A stretch of 64,000 nucleotides of DNA, taken from positions 370,607 through 434,606 of the forward strand of contig NZ_QBKZ01000015.1 of NCBI RefSeq assembly GCF_003056725.1. Direction: 5' to 3'. The stretch comes from Mangrovicoccus ximenensis (GTDB lineage: Bacteria > Pseudomonadota > Alphaproteobacteria > Rhodobacterales > Rhodobacteraceae). Shown here in pieces: positions 1 through 9,361 of this stretch. Every line of letters begins with the position of its first letter. Position 1 is the first letter of the stretch. A model generated the notes under the pieces. The model was not told the origin of the DNA. It saw nothing but the letters and a program-made list of their open reading frames with translations, and did no database searches. The position numbers were made by a program, and so were the translations under genes.

Positions 1-566
1 ATCTGGCGCGGGATGGCCGAGCCGCCCGCGATCACCAGCTTCGGCTGGTGTTCTTTGGCCAGGGCCGCGACCTCGTCATAGTCGATCATCTGGGTCTGGC
101 GGTTGACGCCGTACTGGACCGCGTTGAACCACTTGCCCGACTGGTTCGGCTTGGCGCCGTGGGTCAGGTGGCCGCCCGCGTCGAGGCTCATGCCGAGGAT
201 GGTGTCGCCGGGCTGGATCAGCGCCTGGAACACGCCCTGGTTGGCCTGGCTGCCGGAGTTCGGCTGCACGTTGGCGAAGTCGCAGCCGAAGAGTTCCTTG
301 GCGCGGTCGATCGCCAGGTTCTCGGCGATGTCGACATACTGGCAGCCGCCATAGTAGCGGCGGCCCGGGTAGCCTTCGGCATATTTGTTGGTCATGATGG
401 AGCCCTGGGCTTCCATCACCGCCTTGGAGACGATGTTCTCCGACGCGATCAGTTCGATCTCGTCGCGCTGGCGGCCCAGCTCCTTGGTGATGGCGCCGAA
501 CAGGTCGGGGTCACGGTCTGCCAGGGTCTCGGTGAAGAACCCCTCGTCGCGTTGCGGTGCGTTCAT
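1..566 (-). CDS. glyA: Serine hydroxymethyltransferase, N-terminal part (runs off the window)
   Basis: This PLP enzyme interconverts serine and glycine while charging tetrahydrofolate with a one-carbon unit, in the cytoplasm. About 188 N-terminal residues are visible. They include the family stretches [10 protein letters not shown], the [10 protein letters not shown] loop, QPNSGSQAN and GAKPNQSG, all at the expected spacing. The ATG at 566 is preceded by a purine-rich GGGAGAGA site. The rest of the gene, including the PLP lysine, lies beyond base 1. It is divergent from nadK across about 180 bases. Identification is secure; only completeness is unknown. Confidence 0.95.
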   Translation of the reverse strand, partial: MNAPQRDEGFFTETLADRDPDLFGAITKELGRQRDEIELIASENIVSKAVMEAQGSIMTNKYAEGYPGRRYYGGCQYVDIAENLAIDRAKELFGCDFANVQPNSGSQANQGVFQALIQPGDTILGMSLDAGGHLTHGAKPNQSGKWFNAVQYGVNRQTQMIDYDEVAALAKEHQPKLVIAGGSAIPRQ

Positions 567-747
567 GGTCGTCTCTCCCTCTGCGGTCGGGCACGGGCTG
601 GTTGGGATGCGCGTCTTTATCTCCGATCCGGTCCGGAGCAAAGCCCCCTGCGGGCAAAACGTCCGGATGCGGTCTGTCGCAGGTGCCGGGACTTGAGTTT
701 CGCCGTCGCGCGCGCGATGACGGAAGGGCAGATACCGGGGGTGCCGA

Positions 748-1515
748 GTGACGAAGGACCTTAAAATCGCGTTCCGCGCCAGCACCTCGCCGGTTGCCCA
801 GGCAGCGCTGCAGGAATTGTCCCGCTTCTACGGAAACACGCCGATCGACCGCGCCGATGTGGTGGTCGCGCTCGGCGGAGACGGCTTCATGCTGACGACG
901 CTGCACGAGACCGAGGGCATGGGCCTGCCGGTCTACGGCATGAACCGCGGCACGGTCGGTTTCCTGATGAACGAATTCTCGGTGATCAACCTGATCGAGC
1001 GGGTGTCGCGCGCCGAGGAAGAGGTCATCAACCCGCTGGAGATGCGCGCCATCGACGAGGCCGGGGAAGAGCACCGGCGGCTCGCCATCAACGAGGTGTC
1101 GCTCTTGCGGGCCGGTCCGCAGGCGGCCAAGCTGCGGATACTGATCGACGGGCGCGAGCGGCTCGACGAGCTGGTCTGCGACGGCGCGCTGGTGGCGACG
1201 CCCGCCGGGTCGACCGCCTACAACTATTCAGCCCACGGTCCGATCCTGCCGATAGGGGCGGATGTTCTGGCGCTGACCGCGATGGCGGCCTTCCGGCCGC
1301 GGCGCTGGCGCGGGGCGCTCCTGCCGAAGACGGCGCATGTCCGCTTCGAGGTGCTGGAGATCGCCAAGCGCCCGGTGATGGCCGATGCCGACAGCCGCCA
1401 GGTGCGCAACGTGGTCTCGGTCGACATCCGCAGCCGCGGCGACATCCGCCACCGGCTGCTGTTCGATCCCGGCCACGGGCTGGAGGAGCGGCTGCTGCGC
1501 GAGCAGTTCGTCTGA
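748..1515 (+). CDS. nadK: NAD kinase
   Basis: It phosphorylates NAD to NADP with ATP in the cytoplasm. The 255-residue protein has the family's short alphaproteobacterial length. It carries the GGDGF nucleotide-binding motif (around residues 43-47) with MLTTLH after it, the INEVSLLR segment around residue 115 and the glycine-rich [15 protein letters not shown] stretch around residue 152. The start is GTG at 748. Immediately after the stop the sequence passes into the truncated 3' end of an antisense bacteriophytochrome gene, so whatever originally followed nadK is gone. Confidence 0.93.
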   Translation: MTKDLKIAFRASTSPVAQAALQELSRFYGNTPIDRADVVVALGGDGFMLTTLHETEGMGLPVYGMNRGTVGFLMNEFSVINLIERVSRAEEEVINPLEMRAIDEAGEEHRRLAINEVSLLRAGPQAAKLRILIDGRERLDELVCDGALVATPAGSTAYNYSAHGPILPIGADVLALTAMAAFRPRRWRGALLPKTAHVRFEVLEIAKRPVMADADSRQVRNVVSVDIRSRGDIRHRLLFDPGHGLEERLLREQFV

Positions 1516-1941
1516 CGCCGGGTCCGGCCGCGCCGGACGCTCCCGATCGCCGCGCGCGCTGCGCTTCGGCTCGAATTCGGCGATCAGGTGGCTGCCCGAC
1601 TGGTGCAGGCTGACATCGTAGCTGCGGCCGCCGCCGCGCAGCTCGATCCCGAAGAGCCGCACCGCCGCATCCTGCAGCCCGGTGCCGCGCAGGTTTCCGC
1701 GCAGACGCGCGAAGCCTTCGGCCGAGAGCAGCTCGGACAGCGGCCGTCCCAGCGCCGCCCCGGCATCGATGCCGAGGACATCCACCAGATTGGCCGAGGC
1801 GTGCTGCACGATCCAGTCCGAGGACAGCGCCACCAGCGCGCCATAGGACTGCACCCGGCCCAGCAGATGGATCGGCTCGCGGTCGCAATTGGTCAGGTCC
1901 ACCGCCTGGCTGTCCGGAAACTCCCCCCGTTCCCCGCTCAC
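1516..1941 (-). pseudogene. bphP: Bacteriophytochrome, N-terminal fragment
   Basis: Bacteriophytochromes are biliverdin-binding red/far-red light sensor kinases. Only the first 130 or so codons remain. They hold the N-terminal extension with the chromophore cysteine (NCDREPIH, about Cys19) and most of the PAS domain (VQSYGALVAL, SHLIAEFEP). The GAF, PHY and kinase domains are missing, because the frame runs directly into the 3' end of nadK. The GTG start at 1941 overlaps the heme oxygenase stop as GTGA, so the two were translated as a coupled pair. The stump cannot signal; the break looks like a deletion scar. Confidence 0.82.
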
Positions 1942-2525
1942 GCCGCGCGCTCCGCCACCGTGTCCTGGACCCCGGCGGCCAGCTGGAACAGCTCGAATCC
2001 GAGCTCCGCATCGGCGATGATCTGGCCCGCGCGGTCGCTGTCGGGCCAGATTTCCTCCAGCTCGGCGCAATGCGCCTTCCATAGCGGGCGGGCATCGGGC
2101 GCGGCGAAATAGGTCGGCATCTCCTGCGGGGAGAGGCGCTGCGCCAGCGCGCGGCGCATCACCTCGGTGCCGAGCCGCGAGCCGAGCACGATGTAGTCGA
2201 CCGCCAGCGGATCGAGCGGACCGGCCGGGGCGACGCCCTCGTGCCGTGCGCCGCGCCCGGCCAGATCGGCATCGAGCCGCCGCAGAAGATCGGCGATCAT
2301 GTGGCGGCTGGCCAGATCCGGCGCGTCGCAGCTTTCAAGCAGCGCGGCCAAGCCGGCGCGCTGCGCGGCAAGGAACCAGGTCAGGCGGCCCGGCATCGCC
2401 TCGGTGAAGGCGGCAAAGGCGGTTTCGGTGCGCTGGTGCTGGACCTGCGTCGAGACCCTCAGCTGGTGGCGGAAACCCTGGGCCGGGTCTGCCGCGGCAT
2501 CGATCGGTGCTGCGTGCTGTGTCAC
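1938..2525 (-). CDS. bphO: Bacterial heme oxygenase (BphO type)
   Basis: It should open heme to biliverdin, the chromophore of the bacteriophytochrome encoded just downstream. The 195-residue protein fits the BphO/HemO family: an early FRHQLRVSTQVQHQRTE helix positions a probable proximal histidine, and the central YIVLGSRLGTEVM helix corresponds to the distal-helix region. Translation begins at a GTG. It is coupled by a 4-base overlap to the truncated bphP. Biliverdin made now has no intact partner inside this window. The family call is good; substrate regiochemistry cannot be read from sequence. Confidence 0.8.
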   Translation of the reverse strand: MTQHAAPIDAAADPAQGFRHQLRVSTQVQHQRTETAFAAFTEAMPGRLTWFLAAQRAGLAALLESCDAPDLASRHMIADLLRRLDADLAGRGARHEGVAPAGPLDPLAVDYIVLGSRLGTEVMRRALAQRLSPQEMPTYFAAPDARPLWKAHCAELEEIWPDSDRAGQIIADAELGFELFQLAAGVQDTVAERAA

Positions 2526-2710
2526 TGTCTTTCCAGGTCCCTGCGCAAGGGTCTTCTCTCAGGTTATCAGGCCGAAAATGCCGGAGGGCGGAAAAAGTTC
2601 CCGCCCGGCGGAAAGTTTTTCCGGTGTTACTGCCGGTTTCTCTGCGCGCCCACCGGATCGGGGCAGGCCGGGGGCGGCGCGGCGTCGATCTCGGCGGCCC
2701 AGGGATCGGG

Positions 2711-3256
2711 CCCGGCCGCGCGCGTGGTGCGTCCGTCGATGGCCGAGACCCGCGCTTTCTGCGCGACATGCGGGGTGATGCAGGCCTGCCTGCAATCAGC
2801 CACGAACCCGGCAGCGTCATAGGCCTTGTCGGCCCCTAGTGTCAGCCGTCTGGTCGATCCCGGCGAATGGCGATGCATCATGTCAAGCGCCGTCCGGCGT
2901 TCGGCACGGCCACAGGCCCGGGTCAGGTCGCCCTGAACTGCGAGCCCGCTGCGGTTCTCCATGACGGCATGGCCGATGAAGCACAGCATCGCGCCGGTGC
3001 CGGGCGATTTCCGGTAGAGCCGCGCGTCCGGGTCGGTGGTCGAGGCATGCGTCGCGTTCGAGCGCTTCTCGCCCTTGAAGTTCACTTCGGCATTTCGGCT
3101 GCGGCTGGCGGCGCGGGACATCGGCCGGGGTTCCGGATCGGGCTGCGGGGACGGGTCTTGCGGGGCGGCATCCTGTGCCGGAGGATCGACGGGATCGACG
3201 GGATCGCCGGGATCGACGTCCGCCGGCGGCCTGCCGTCCTCCTTGGGCCGGACGCT
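2711..3256 (-). mobile_element. Internal fragment of an IS5/IS1182-like transposase
   Basis: The reading frame matches the DDE transposase common in alphaproteobacteria: FKGEKRSN, THASTTDPDARLYRK, GHAVMENRSGLAV, LGADKAYDAAGFV and AIDGRTTR occur in the usual order. Both ends are absent: it starts at the SVRPKEDG linker and stops just after IDGRTTR, and no terminal inverted repeats were seen. It is fused in frame to the N-terminal half of an IclR regulator. A short run of GATCGACGG units (about 3183-3216) expands an Asp-Pro linker. This is an inert IS remnant; assignment to an exact IS family is approximate. Confidence 0.75.
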
Positions 3257-3460
3257 CGGCAGGTGGTGCAGATAGCCTGCGGAGACCAGCCCGGCCAGCA
3301 GCCGGTGCGCCGTGCTGCGCGGCACGCCGAGCGCCCGGCCGATGCCCCCGGCATCGCAGGTGCCTTCGGAGACCAGCCGCAGGATCTCGAGCCCGCGCAG
3401 CAGCGTCTGCGTTCCCTTGGCGGCGCCCGCGCCCGTCTTTTCGCCCAGCTCCGGTTCCAT
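3257..3460 (-). pseudogene. IclR-family regulator, helix-turn-helix fragment
   Basis: About 68 residues remain of an IclR-type transcription factor. The winged-helix DNA-binding domain is recognisable from LLRGLEILRLV, then CDAGGIGRALGVPRSTAHRL and LVSAGYLHHL. The ATG at 3460 has an AAAGGGAGG ribosome-binding site seven bases upstream. The ligand-binding half is replaced, in frame, by the IS transposase fragment, so this is a broken regulator. The frame stays open through both parts, so a chimeric protein could be made, but no function should be inferred for it. Confidence 0.75.
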
Positions 3461-3856
3461 GCGGCCTCCCTTTGGCCGGACCATGCCGACGCAATGCCTC
3501 CGTGTCAAATGGTGAATCATCTGTCCATTTAGTGAGACACAGCCTGTGCCCCTCATTCGCCGGCGACAGGCTGGACCGGCACCGGACCCGGGACGCCGCC
3601 GCGATCCGGCATGGCCCTTGTCCACGGCATCCCAGAGGCACCCTGCCTCGCAGCGCCCGGAGGACAGCCGAAGTCCTGTAACATCCTGCCAACTCCCCTC
3701 GCCGCCCCAGTGTCCGGCAGAGCCCCGGGACAGGCGCACATCCCGCAGCAAGCCTTGCCCTGCCACCCCCGCCTGAAGACAGTCCCGCGCGGTGCGCCGA
3801 TGGCGGCGGCTTGGCATGCGCCCATGTGAATGTCGTGGCTCGGGGCAAGCGAGGCA
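3461..3856. other. GC-rich stretch without a recognisable gene
   Basis: No frame on either strand here gives a protein family I recognise. The part just upstream of the iclR start should hold its promoter, but I could not pick out boxes. Open frames are only the spurious kind expected at very high GC. The stretch lies between two truncated genes and resembles other anonymous blocks at junctions further along. Confidence 0.4.
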
Positions 3857-3981
3857 ATGGACAGATCGGGTCTCCTTGACCTGATCGGCGACAGCCGCGC
3901 CGCGGCCCTGCCGGGGCTCCTGACCGGGCTCGCCTTCGGCGTCGCGCTCGGCCTTCTGCCTGCGCTCGGCCACCGCGGAAT
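3857..3981 (+). pseudogene. Possible N-terminal fragment of a YeeE/YedE-like membrane protein
   Basis: An ATG at 3857 opens about 40 residues containing a hydrophobic segment, AALPGLLTGLAFGVALGLLPAL, resembling the first helix of YeeE/YedE sulfur-transport proteins. The frame then runs into sequence antisense to the degraded metal permease and loses any pattern. It may be a chance hydrophobic frame. This is a weak call, recorded because the pattern of a gene head cut off at a junction recurs nearby. Confidence 0.25.
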
Positions 3982-4059
3982 TCGGCCCTGGCCATCCGGG
4001 GCAGCCAGTCACGGCTTGGCTGCCGTGCTTTACCACCTCACCGGCCTGGGTGCAGCTCG

Positions 4060-4905
4060 CCGCCCGGGCCGGATGGTTCCGCGGCGGCGACGCGCGGATC
4101 ATGGCGGTGCCGGGACCGCTCTCCGGTGCGGAGATCGGCGGCGATCTTTCCGGCGAGGCCGAGACCAGCGCGCCCGAAAGCCCCGCGAGCCCGCCGAACG
4201 CCCCGGCGATCAGCGCCACATGGCCGGTGCGGTCCGACCAGAACCGCGCCGCGACCGGCGGGATGATCAGCAGTGCCACGATCAGGATCAGCCCGACGAT
4301 CTTCAGCCCGACGACGGTTACCGCCAGAACCAGCGCCATGGTCGCCAGATCGACCGGCCGACATTCAGCCCCATCGCCGCGGCATGGCCCTCGTCGAAGG
4401 CGACCATTTCCATCGGACGGCGCAGCACCGCGACCAGCGCCAAGGTCAGCGCGCCTCCTGCCGCGATCAGCAGCGCGTCGCCCCTGAGCATCCCCGCGGT
4501 GGAGCCGAGCAGGAGGCTGTCGAGCCCGGCCTGCCGCCCGGCTTCCATCGTCTGGATCACGGTCAGGAGCACCACGCCGAAGCCGAAGAACACCGACAGC
4601 ACAGCGCCGATCGCGGCATCCTCGGCCAGCCGCGTGCGCCGGGTCAGCCACTGCACGGCAAGCAGCCCGATCCAGGCCGAGACGGCAGATCCCGCCAGCA
4701 GGCCGGCCAGGTTCCGGCCGTCGCCGCCGAGCCAGACCATTGCGATGAAGGCCACCCCGATCCCCGGCAGGGTCGCATGGCTGATCGCGTCGGACACGAG
4801 TGCGCGCTTGCGCAGGTAGAGGAACGTGCCGGTGACGCCGGCGGAAATGCCCAGGAGCGTCGCGCCGGAGGTGACCAGGGCGGTGTTGTAGCCGAGCCCA
4901 AGCAT
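4060..4905 (-). pseudogene. Mn/Zn-type ABC transporter permease, frameshifted
   Basis: The first 190 or so codons encode an ABC-3 (ZnuB/MntB/SitC) permease with several membrane segments and the family stretches SGATLLGISAG, KRALVSDAISHATLPGIG and DEGHAAAMGLNVGR. At about 4348 one base is missing (CGG then TCGATCTGG). The expected continuation, VDLATMALVLAV ... LLIIPPVAARFW, is found in the next frame. Towards the 3' end the match degrades further and no clean C terminus is visible. The ATG at 4905 lies one base after the ATPase stop. The gene is either inactivated or carries sequencing errors in GC-rich DNA. Confidence 0.8.
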
Positions 4906-4906
4906 T

Positions 4907-5713
4907 TCAGACCGCGGCAAGCCGGTCGAGATGCGCCATGGCCAGCCGCCCGCCATAGGCCGCCTGCAGCGTCTCGGCGGTGAAGGCCTCGTCCAGCGTG
5001 CCCTCGGCGATGCGGCGCACATTCAAGAGAAGCACCCGGTCGAAGTAATCCGCCACCGTGGCCAGGTCGTGATGCACGGCGACGACGGTGCGGCCCTCGG
5101 CCTTCAGCCCTTTCAGCACCTCGATGATCGCCCGCTCGGTCGCGGCATCGACGCCCGCGAAGGGTTCGTCGAGCAGGTAGAGATCGGCTTTCTGCGCCAG
5201 CGCCCGGGCGAGGAAGACCCGCTGCTGCTGGCCGCCCGAGAGCTGGCCGATCTGGCGGTCCGCGAAGCCCTCCATGCCGACGCGGGCGAGGCAGTCCATC
5301 GCGAAGGCGCGGTCGGCGCGGCTCACCGGGCGCAGCAGGCCCAGCTTGCGGTAGAGCCCCATCAACACCACGTCGAGTACCCGCGCCGGGAAGTCCCAGT
5401 CGACCGAGGCCCGCTGCGGCACATAGGCAATGCGGGCGCGGGCCGCGGCCAGCGGGCGGCCATAGGCGGTGACGCTGCCCGAGACCGCGGGCACGATGCC
5501 GAGCGCGGCCTTGAGGAAGGTCGACTTGCCCGCCCCGTTCGGTCCGATGATCGCGGTCATCGACCCGGCATGGAAGGCCGCATCGACCGAGAAGACGGCC
5601 GGCTTGCCGCCATAGCTGACGGTCAGGCCGCGCACGGCCATCGGAAAATCGGTCACCGGTGCCGGACCTGTGCGCAGCCCCTTGCGGGCGGCGAGGCGGA
5701 GCTTGGCGATCAT
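4907..5713 (-). CDS. Mn/Zn-type ABC transporter ATP-binding protein
   Basis: Cytoplasmic ATPase of a divalent-metal importer. It shows Walker A (GPNGAGKST, about residues 57-65), the [11 protein letters not shown] segment typical of the MntB/SitB/TroB/ZnuC group, signature LSGGQQQRV, Walker B LYLLDEP and the H-loop AVHHD. Its 268 residues are normal length with a short N-terminal extension. The start codon overlaps the binding-protein stop (ATGA), and its own stop is one base before the permease, so the order is binding protein, ATPase, permease. Mn versus Zn cannot be decided from the sequence. Confidence 0.9.
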   Translation of the reverse strand: MIAKLRLAARKGLRTGPAPVTDFPMAVRGLTVSYGGKPAVFSVDAAFHAGSMTAIIGPNGAGKSTFLKAALGIVPAVSGSVTAYGRPLAAARARIAYVPQRASVDWDFPARVLDVVLMGLYRKLGLLRPVSRADRAFAMDCLARVGMEGFADRQIGQLSGGQQQRVFLARALAQKADLYLLDEPFAGVDAATERAIIEVLKGLKAEGRTVVAVHHDLATVADYFDRVLLLNVRRIAEGTLDEAFTAETLQAAYGGRLAMAHLDRLAAV

Positions 5714-6672
5714 CAGCTTGCTCCCCCGAGCCTGCCGTCCATGCCGCGTTCCGGCGCGGTGCCGCCGAGCGCGCGGGCGATGGTGGTGACATTGTGGTCG
5801 ATCATGCCCAGATAGGTGCCCTCGTAGCTGCCGGGCGTCCCCATCGCGTCGGAGAACAGCTCGCCGCCCACCGCGACCTCGTGGCCGCGCGCGGCGGCGC
5901 CCTCGACCAGGGCGCGGATGTTGCGGTCGGAGACCGAGGATTCGACGAAGACCGCGCGGATGCGGCGCTCGGCCAGCAGGTCCACCAGTTCGGAGATGCG
6001 GTTCAGCCCGGCCTCGGACTCGGTGGAGATCCCCTGGATGCCGACGACCTCCATGCCGAAGGCGCGGCCGAGATAGCCGAAGGCGTCATGGGCGGTGACC
6101 AGCACCCGCGATTCTCCGGGGACCGAGCCCAGCACGCCCGCGGCATAGTCCGACAGCCGCGCGAGGTCCCCGGCCACCGCGCCCGCATTGGCGCCGATCG
6201 CCTCGGCGGCGTCCGGATGTGCCGCGGCCAAGGTTGCCGCCATGCCCTCGGCCACCATTGCCCAGAGCTCCGGATCCATCCAGACATGCGGATCGAACCG
6301 GTCGGCATGGTCGCCATAGGGCATCAGAAGGTCGCGCGGCAGCACTTCGGCGACCCGCGCCACCGGCACGCGGCGCGACAGGTCGTCGAGGAATTCCTCC
6401 ATCTGGGCCTCGAGGTAGAGACCGTTGGCCAGGACAATGCCGGCACGGGTCATGGCGACGATGTCGCTGCGGGTCTGGCGGTAGCTGTGCGGATCGACCC
6501 CCGCCCCCATCAGCGCCCGGACCTCCATCGTGCCGCCGCCGAGGCGCTGCGCGATATCTGCAATCATGCCGGTGCTTGCCACGGCCTGGAGCGGCGCGGC
6601 CGCGCGCAGCGGTCCGGCACAGGCGGCGAAGGCGGCGGTTCCGGCTAGCAGGCGCCGACGGGACAGGGACAT
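5713..6672 (-). CDS. Metal ABC transporter substrate-binding protein (ZnuA/MntA/SitA family)
   Basis: Periplasmic metal-capture protein of 319 residues. The N terminus [11 protein letters not shown]...[12 protein letters not shown] is a twin-arginine-like signal peptide. Cluster A-I features are clear: VDPHSY (first His ligand), DPHVWMDP (second His), [17 protein letters not shown] and the final LFSDAMG acidic ligand region. There is no long His-rich loop of the kind seen in many ZnuA proteins, which mildly favours manganese or iron. It is the first gene of the three-gene operon, with a dyad operator upstream. Confidence 0.88.
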   Translation of the reverse strand: MSLSRRRLLAGTAAFAACAGPLRAAAPLQAVASTGMIADIAQRLGGGTMEVRALMGAGVDPHSYRQTRSDIVAMTRAGIVLANGLYLEAQMEEFLDDLSRRVPVARVAEVLPRDLLMPYGDHADRFDPHVWMDPELWAMVAEGMAATLAAAHPDAAEAIGANAGAVAGDLARLSDYAAGVLGSVPGESRVLVTAHDAFGYLGRAFGMEVVGIQGISTESEAGLNRISELVDLLAERRIRAVFVESSVSDRNIRALVEGAAARGHEVAVGGELFSDAMGTPGSYEGTYLGMIDHNVTTIARALGGTAPERGMDGRLGGAS

Positions 6673-6714
6673 GCGGTGCTCCTCCCAGAGCGTATTCGGG
6701 TTGCATCGGGAATA

Positions 6715-6729
6715 TGAGAACGGTTCTCA
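6715..6729. promoter_or_regulatory. Fur-family-like operator upstream of the metal transporter
   Basis: A perfect 7-1-7 inverted repeat, TGAGAAC-G-GTTCTCA, lies about 43 bases upstream of the binding-protein ATG. A further half site, ATTCTCA, sits at 6754-6760. Dyads of this size and position are typical of Fur/Mur/Zur-type metal repressors. Which regulator binds is inference. Confidence 0.6.
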
Positions 6730-6839
6730 ATTCCGTCAACGCAATTGCGACTTATTCTCAATTAAAGATCCGAACGCGCCACGGATGCCTTCAATTTGTG
6801 CGGTTTTGGCGAAATCCGGCGGATCCGGCGCCGGAAAAT

Positions 6840-7012
6840 TCAGGCGCGCAGGCGCGCGCGGTCCTGCCAGAGCATCGTCGCCATGGCGCGGATCTCGGCG
6901 CGGACCGGACCGCCGCGGGGCGGATCGGCCAGCGTGTCCAGCCAATGCGGCTGCGGCGCCCGCTCCTGCCCGTTGCGCCACCAGCGGGCCGGGACGGCGG
7001 CCGCGGTGCCCC
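6840..7012 (-). pseudogene. C-terminal fragment of an unrecognised protein
   Basis: The minus strand reads about 57 codons to a clean stop at 6840, with a sober composition (WLDTLADPPRGG, VRAEIRAMATMLWQDRARLRA). The tail looks like the amphipathic end of a cytoplasmic protein. Upstream it abuts, head to head, the internal part of a mechanosensitive-channel-type gene on the other strand, so its 5' part is missing. I do not recognise the family. The clean stop and the abrupt junction make a truncated real gene more likely than a chance frame. Confidence 0.4.
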
Positions 7013-7875
7013 AGGAGATCGCCGAACTCTACAGCTCCGCCGAAATCCGCGGTGCCCGGCTGTCCTCGCTGCCCTCTGGCCTCGTGATCGCGGCGGCGGG
7101 CTTCCTGCTGCTCTGGCGGTCGGGCCGCTGGACCGAGGCGCTGCTGGAATTCAGCCAGTTCCTCGGCAACCGCCTGGCCAAGCTGGCGGCCGAGACCGCG
7201 GGGGTCGCGCTGCAGCTCCTGCTGCCGGTGCTGGGCCTGGTGGCGGCGCTGACCGGCATCGGCATGTCGGGGATCCTCGGCACCACCGGCTCGTCGCTGC
7301 TCTCGGGCATCTCGACCTTCGCGATGACGCTGATCCTCGGCACCTGGCTGGTGCTGCGCATCTATCCGCGCGCGCGCTCGGAGCAGGCCGCTGCCGGCGG
7401 CATTCTCCCCGAGCGGCTCACCGGCCCGGCGCGGCGGACCTCGACCGGCCTGGTGCTGGTGATGTCGCTCTTTGCCGGGATGAGCCAGGCCACCGAAGAT
7501 CTCGGCTATTCCGAGACGTCGCAAGCCTATCTGGGCTTCATCTTCATCGTCCTGGCCTCCGCCGCGCTGCACCGGATCGCCGGGTTCTACCGCGGGCGCA
7601 ACATCCTGCCCCCGGCACCGGCCGAGGACGAGGCGGCCCCTGAGGAAAGCCATTACGGCCGCCGGGTGATCGCGCTTCTGGCGGGGCTGGCGCGGCTGGT
7701 GTCGCTTGCGGCGCCGGTGCTGGCCGCTTTCGGCTATCTCAAGGCCGCCGATGCGCTGATCTTTCCGGCCTGCTCGACCTTCTTCCTGCTCGCGGGCCTC
7801 AGCCGCGCGCAGAACCTCGTGGCGCAGGTCTTCGTGGTGCTGAACCACGGCGATGCGCGGGCGGCTTCGGGGCTC
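7013..7875 (+). pseudogene. DUF3772/MscS-type mechanosensitive channel protein, internal fragment
   Basis: Roughly 285 codons encode a polytopic membrane region: several hydrophobic helices (SGLVIAAAGFLLLWRSG, LQLLLPVLGLVAALTG, LILGTWLVLRIYP, FIFIVLASAALHRIAGFY and more) with IAELYSSAEIRG before the first. This order matches the membrane domain of the large rhodobacterial DUF3772-MscS proteins. The N-terminal periplasmic part and the conserved MscS pore and beta domain are both absent. The fragment starts at a junction with an antisense gene tail and ends at a junction with attH. It has no plausible start codon of its own. Confidence 0.55.
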
Positions 7876-7898
7876 GGGGCGACGCTGGCGGGCGGGAG

Positions 7899-8585
7899 GC
7901 GGGCGCGACGGCGGAGCCCTTCGAGGCCTGGATCGACGACTGGCAGATGGCCGGCCGTCCCGGTGCCGATGCGCTCGGTCGGCTGGGCCTGACGGCGGCG
8001 GGCGAGGGCTGGTCCTACGATCTGGAGCTTGCCGCGGACGGCCCGCTCGTCTTCCATGGCGATGGCGGCTATTCGGTCAAGCACGAGCGCGGGCAGGCGA
8101 GCTACTACTACTCGCAGCCCGGCTACCGCGTCGCCGGGCGGCTCGGCTGGCCGGAGGGCGCCGAAGAGGTGACGGGGCAGGCCTGGCTCGACCGCGAATG
8201 GTCGTCGCAGCCGCTCGATGAAGACCAGACCGGCTGGGACTGGTTTTCGCTGCATCTCGACGGCGGCGACAAGCTGATGGTCTACCGGCTGCGCGACAGC
8301 GGCTCGGGCTATGTGCCCGGCACCTGGATCGGCGCGGACGGGCGCAGCGAGAGCATCCCCGACGGCCGGATTGCGCTGGAGCCGCTCGGCTGGACCCGGA
8401 TCGGCGCGCGGCGCCTGCCGACGTCCTGGCGGATCCGCATCCCGTCGCGCGGGCTGGAGATCGTCACCGAGCCGGTCAATCCGCAGGCCTGGATGGGCAC
8501 CGGCATCGCCTATTGGGAAGGCCCGGTGCGGGTCTCGGGCAGCCGCAGCGGCATCGGATACCTGGAGATGACCGGCTATGACTGA
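7899..8585 (+). pseudogene. AttH/CrtC-like lipocalin-fold protein, C-terminal part
   Basis: The frame carries the C-terminal two thirds of a predicted secreted hydrolase of the AttH/carotenoid 1,2-hydratase-like family. It begins at AEPFEAWIDDWQM and includes GYSVKHERGQASYYYSQPGY, the strongly conserved VTGQAWLDREWSSQPL, GWDWFSLHLDGG and the ending GYLEMTGY. The N-terminal signal and first barrel strands are missing. The stop at 8585 overlaps the next gene's ATG (ATGACTGA), showing a former operon. Function in the family is poorly established; lipid or carotenoid hydration is only suggested by homology. Confidence 0.65.
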
Positions 8586-8697
8586 GCTTTCCGGTCTCTG
8601 CGCTCAGGCCTGGGACCTGCTGGAGGCGGGGCTGCGCGACCGCGATGCTCCCGCGCGGCTGCCGGTCCTGGCGACCGCCGGGCTCGGGGGCGGGGCG
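8578..8697 (+). pseudogene. Pyridoxamine 5'-phosphate oxidase-like protein, N-terminal fragment
   Basis: An ATG overlapping the attH stop opens 40 codons: LCAQAWDLLEAGLRDRD, then LPVLATAGLGGGA. This resembles the start of the short flavin-binding split-barrel proteins annotated as PNPOx-like in Rhodobacterales. After about 8697 the sequence switches to the C-terminal part of ETF-QO in another frame. The FMN-binding region is lost. The family call is moderate because so little remains. Confidence 0.45.
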
Positions 8698-8699
8698 GA

Positions 8700-9146
8700 C
8701 TGGGCGGCATGGACATGTGGACCAACACCTGGGGCTTCTCGCTCCTCGGCACGCTGCGCCACGGCAAGACCGACGCGGCGGCGACCGGCAAGGCGGCGGA
8801 CCACAAGCCGATCGACTATCCGAAGCCCGACGGCGTGCTGAGCTTCGACCGGCTGACCAACGTGGCCTTCTCCTTCACCAACCACGAGGAAAGCCAGCCC
8901 GCGCATCTGCGCCTGGCCGATCCGGACCTGCCGGTGCGTGTGAACCTGCCGCAATATGCCGGCCCGTCGGCACGCTACTGCCCGGCCGGGGTCTACGAAT
9001 TCGTCGGCGAGGGCGCGGAGACGAAGTTCCAGGTGAACTTCCAGAACTGCGTCCACTGCAAGACCTGCGACATCAAGGACCCGAGCCAGAACATCACCTG
9101 GACCACGCCCCAGGGCGGCGACGGCCCGAACTACCCGAACATGTGA
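8700..9146 (+). pseudogene. Electron-transfer flavoprotein-ubiquinone oxidoreductase, C-terminal fragment
   Basis: About 146 codons of the ETF-QO C terminus survive. They begin at GMDMWTNTWGFSLLGT and contain the 4Fe-4S domain: CPAGVYEF, then NCVHCKTCDIKDPSQNITWTTPQGGDGPNYPNM, which ends the protein as in intact homologues. The enzyme passes electrons from ETF to ubiquinone at the membrane. Its FAD domain and membrane plateau, roughly three quarters of the protein, are missing. An internal ATG at 8709 could start a small ferredoxin-like polypeptide, but I treat it as debris. A strong terminator follows. Confidence 0.85.
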
Positions 9147-9184
9147 CCGGCGGCCGCCTTTGCGCGGCCCTTGGCGGAGTTTCG

Positions 9185-9214
9185 AAGGTGCCTCCCGGCC
9201 GGGAGGCACCTTTT
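9185..9214 (+). terminator. Rho-independent terminator after the ETF-QO remnant
   Basis: A 28-base perfect palindrome (arms AAGGTGCCTCCCGG and its complement, 9185-9212) is followed by a short T run. It lies about 40 bases after the ETF-QO stop and could act in both directions. Confidence 0.8.
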
Positions 9215-9361
9215 CCGTTTCCGGGAGGCTGGGAAGCCCTTGCCTCCGGGGGCGGAGCGGGCGCGGGGCGCTGCATGGGACCGGTCGCCGCCGGAAGGCG
9301 GGATGCCCGGCGATCCCGGCGGAGCGGGCCCCGGCGTCCCAAGGCGCGGCGGGCGCCCGGA

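Noticed and set aside
8709-9146. A stand-alone small ferredoxin starting at an internal ATG
   Set aside because: It is the exact C-terminal domain of ETF-QO. The ATG is an ordinary internal methionine next to a junction, with no ribosome-binding site.
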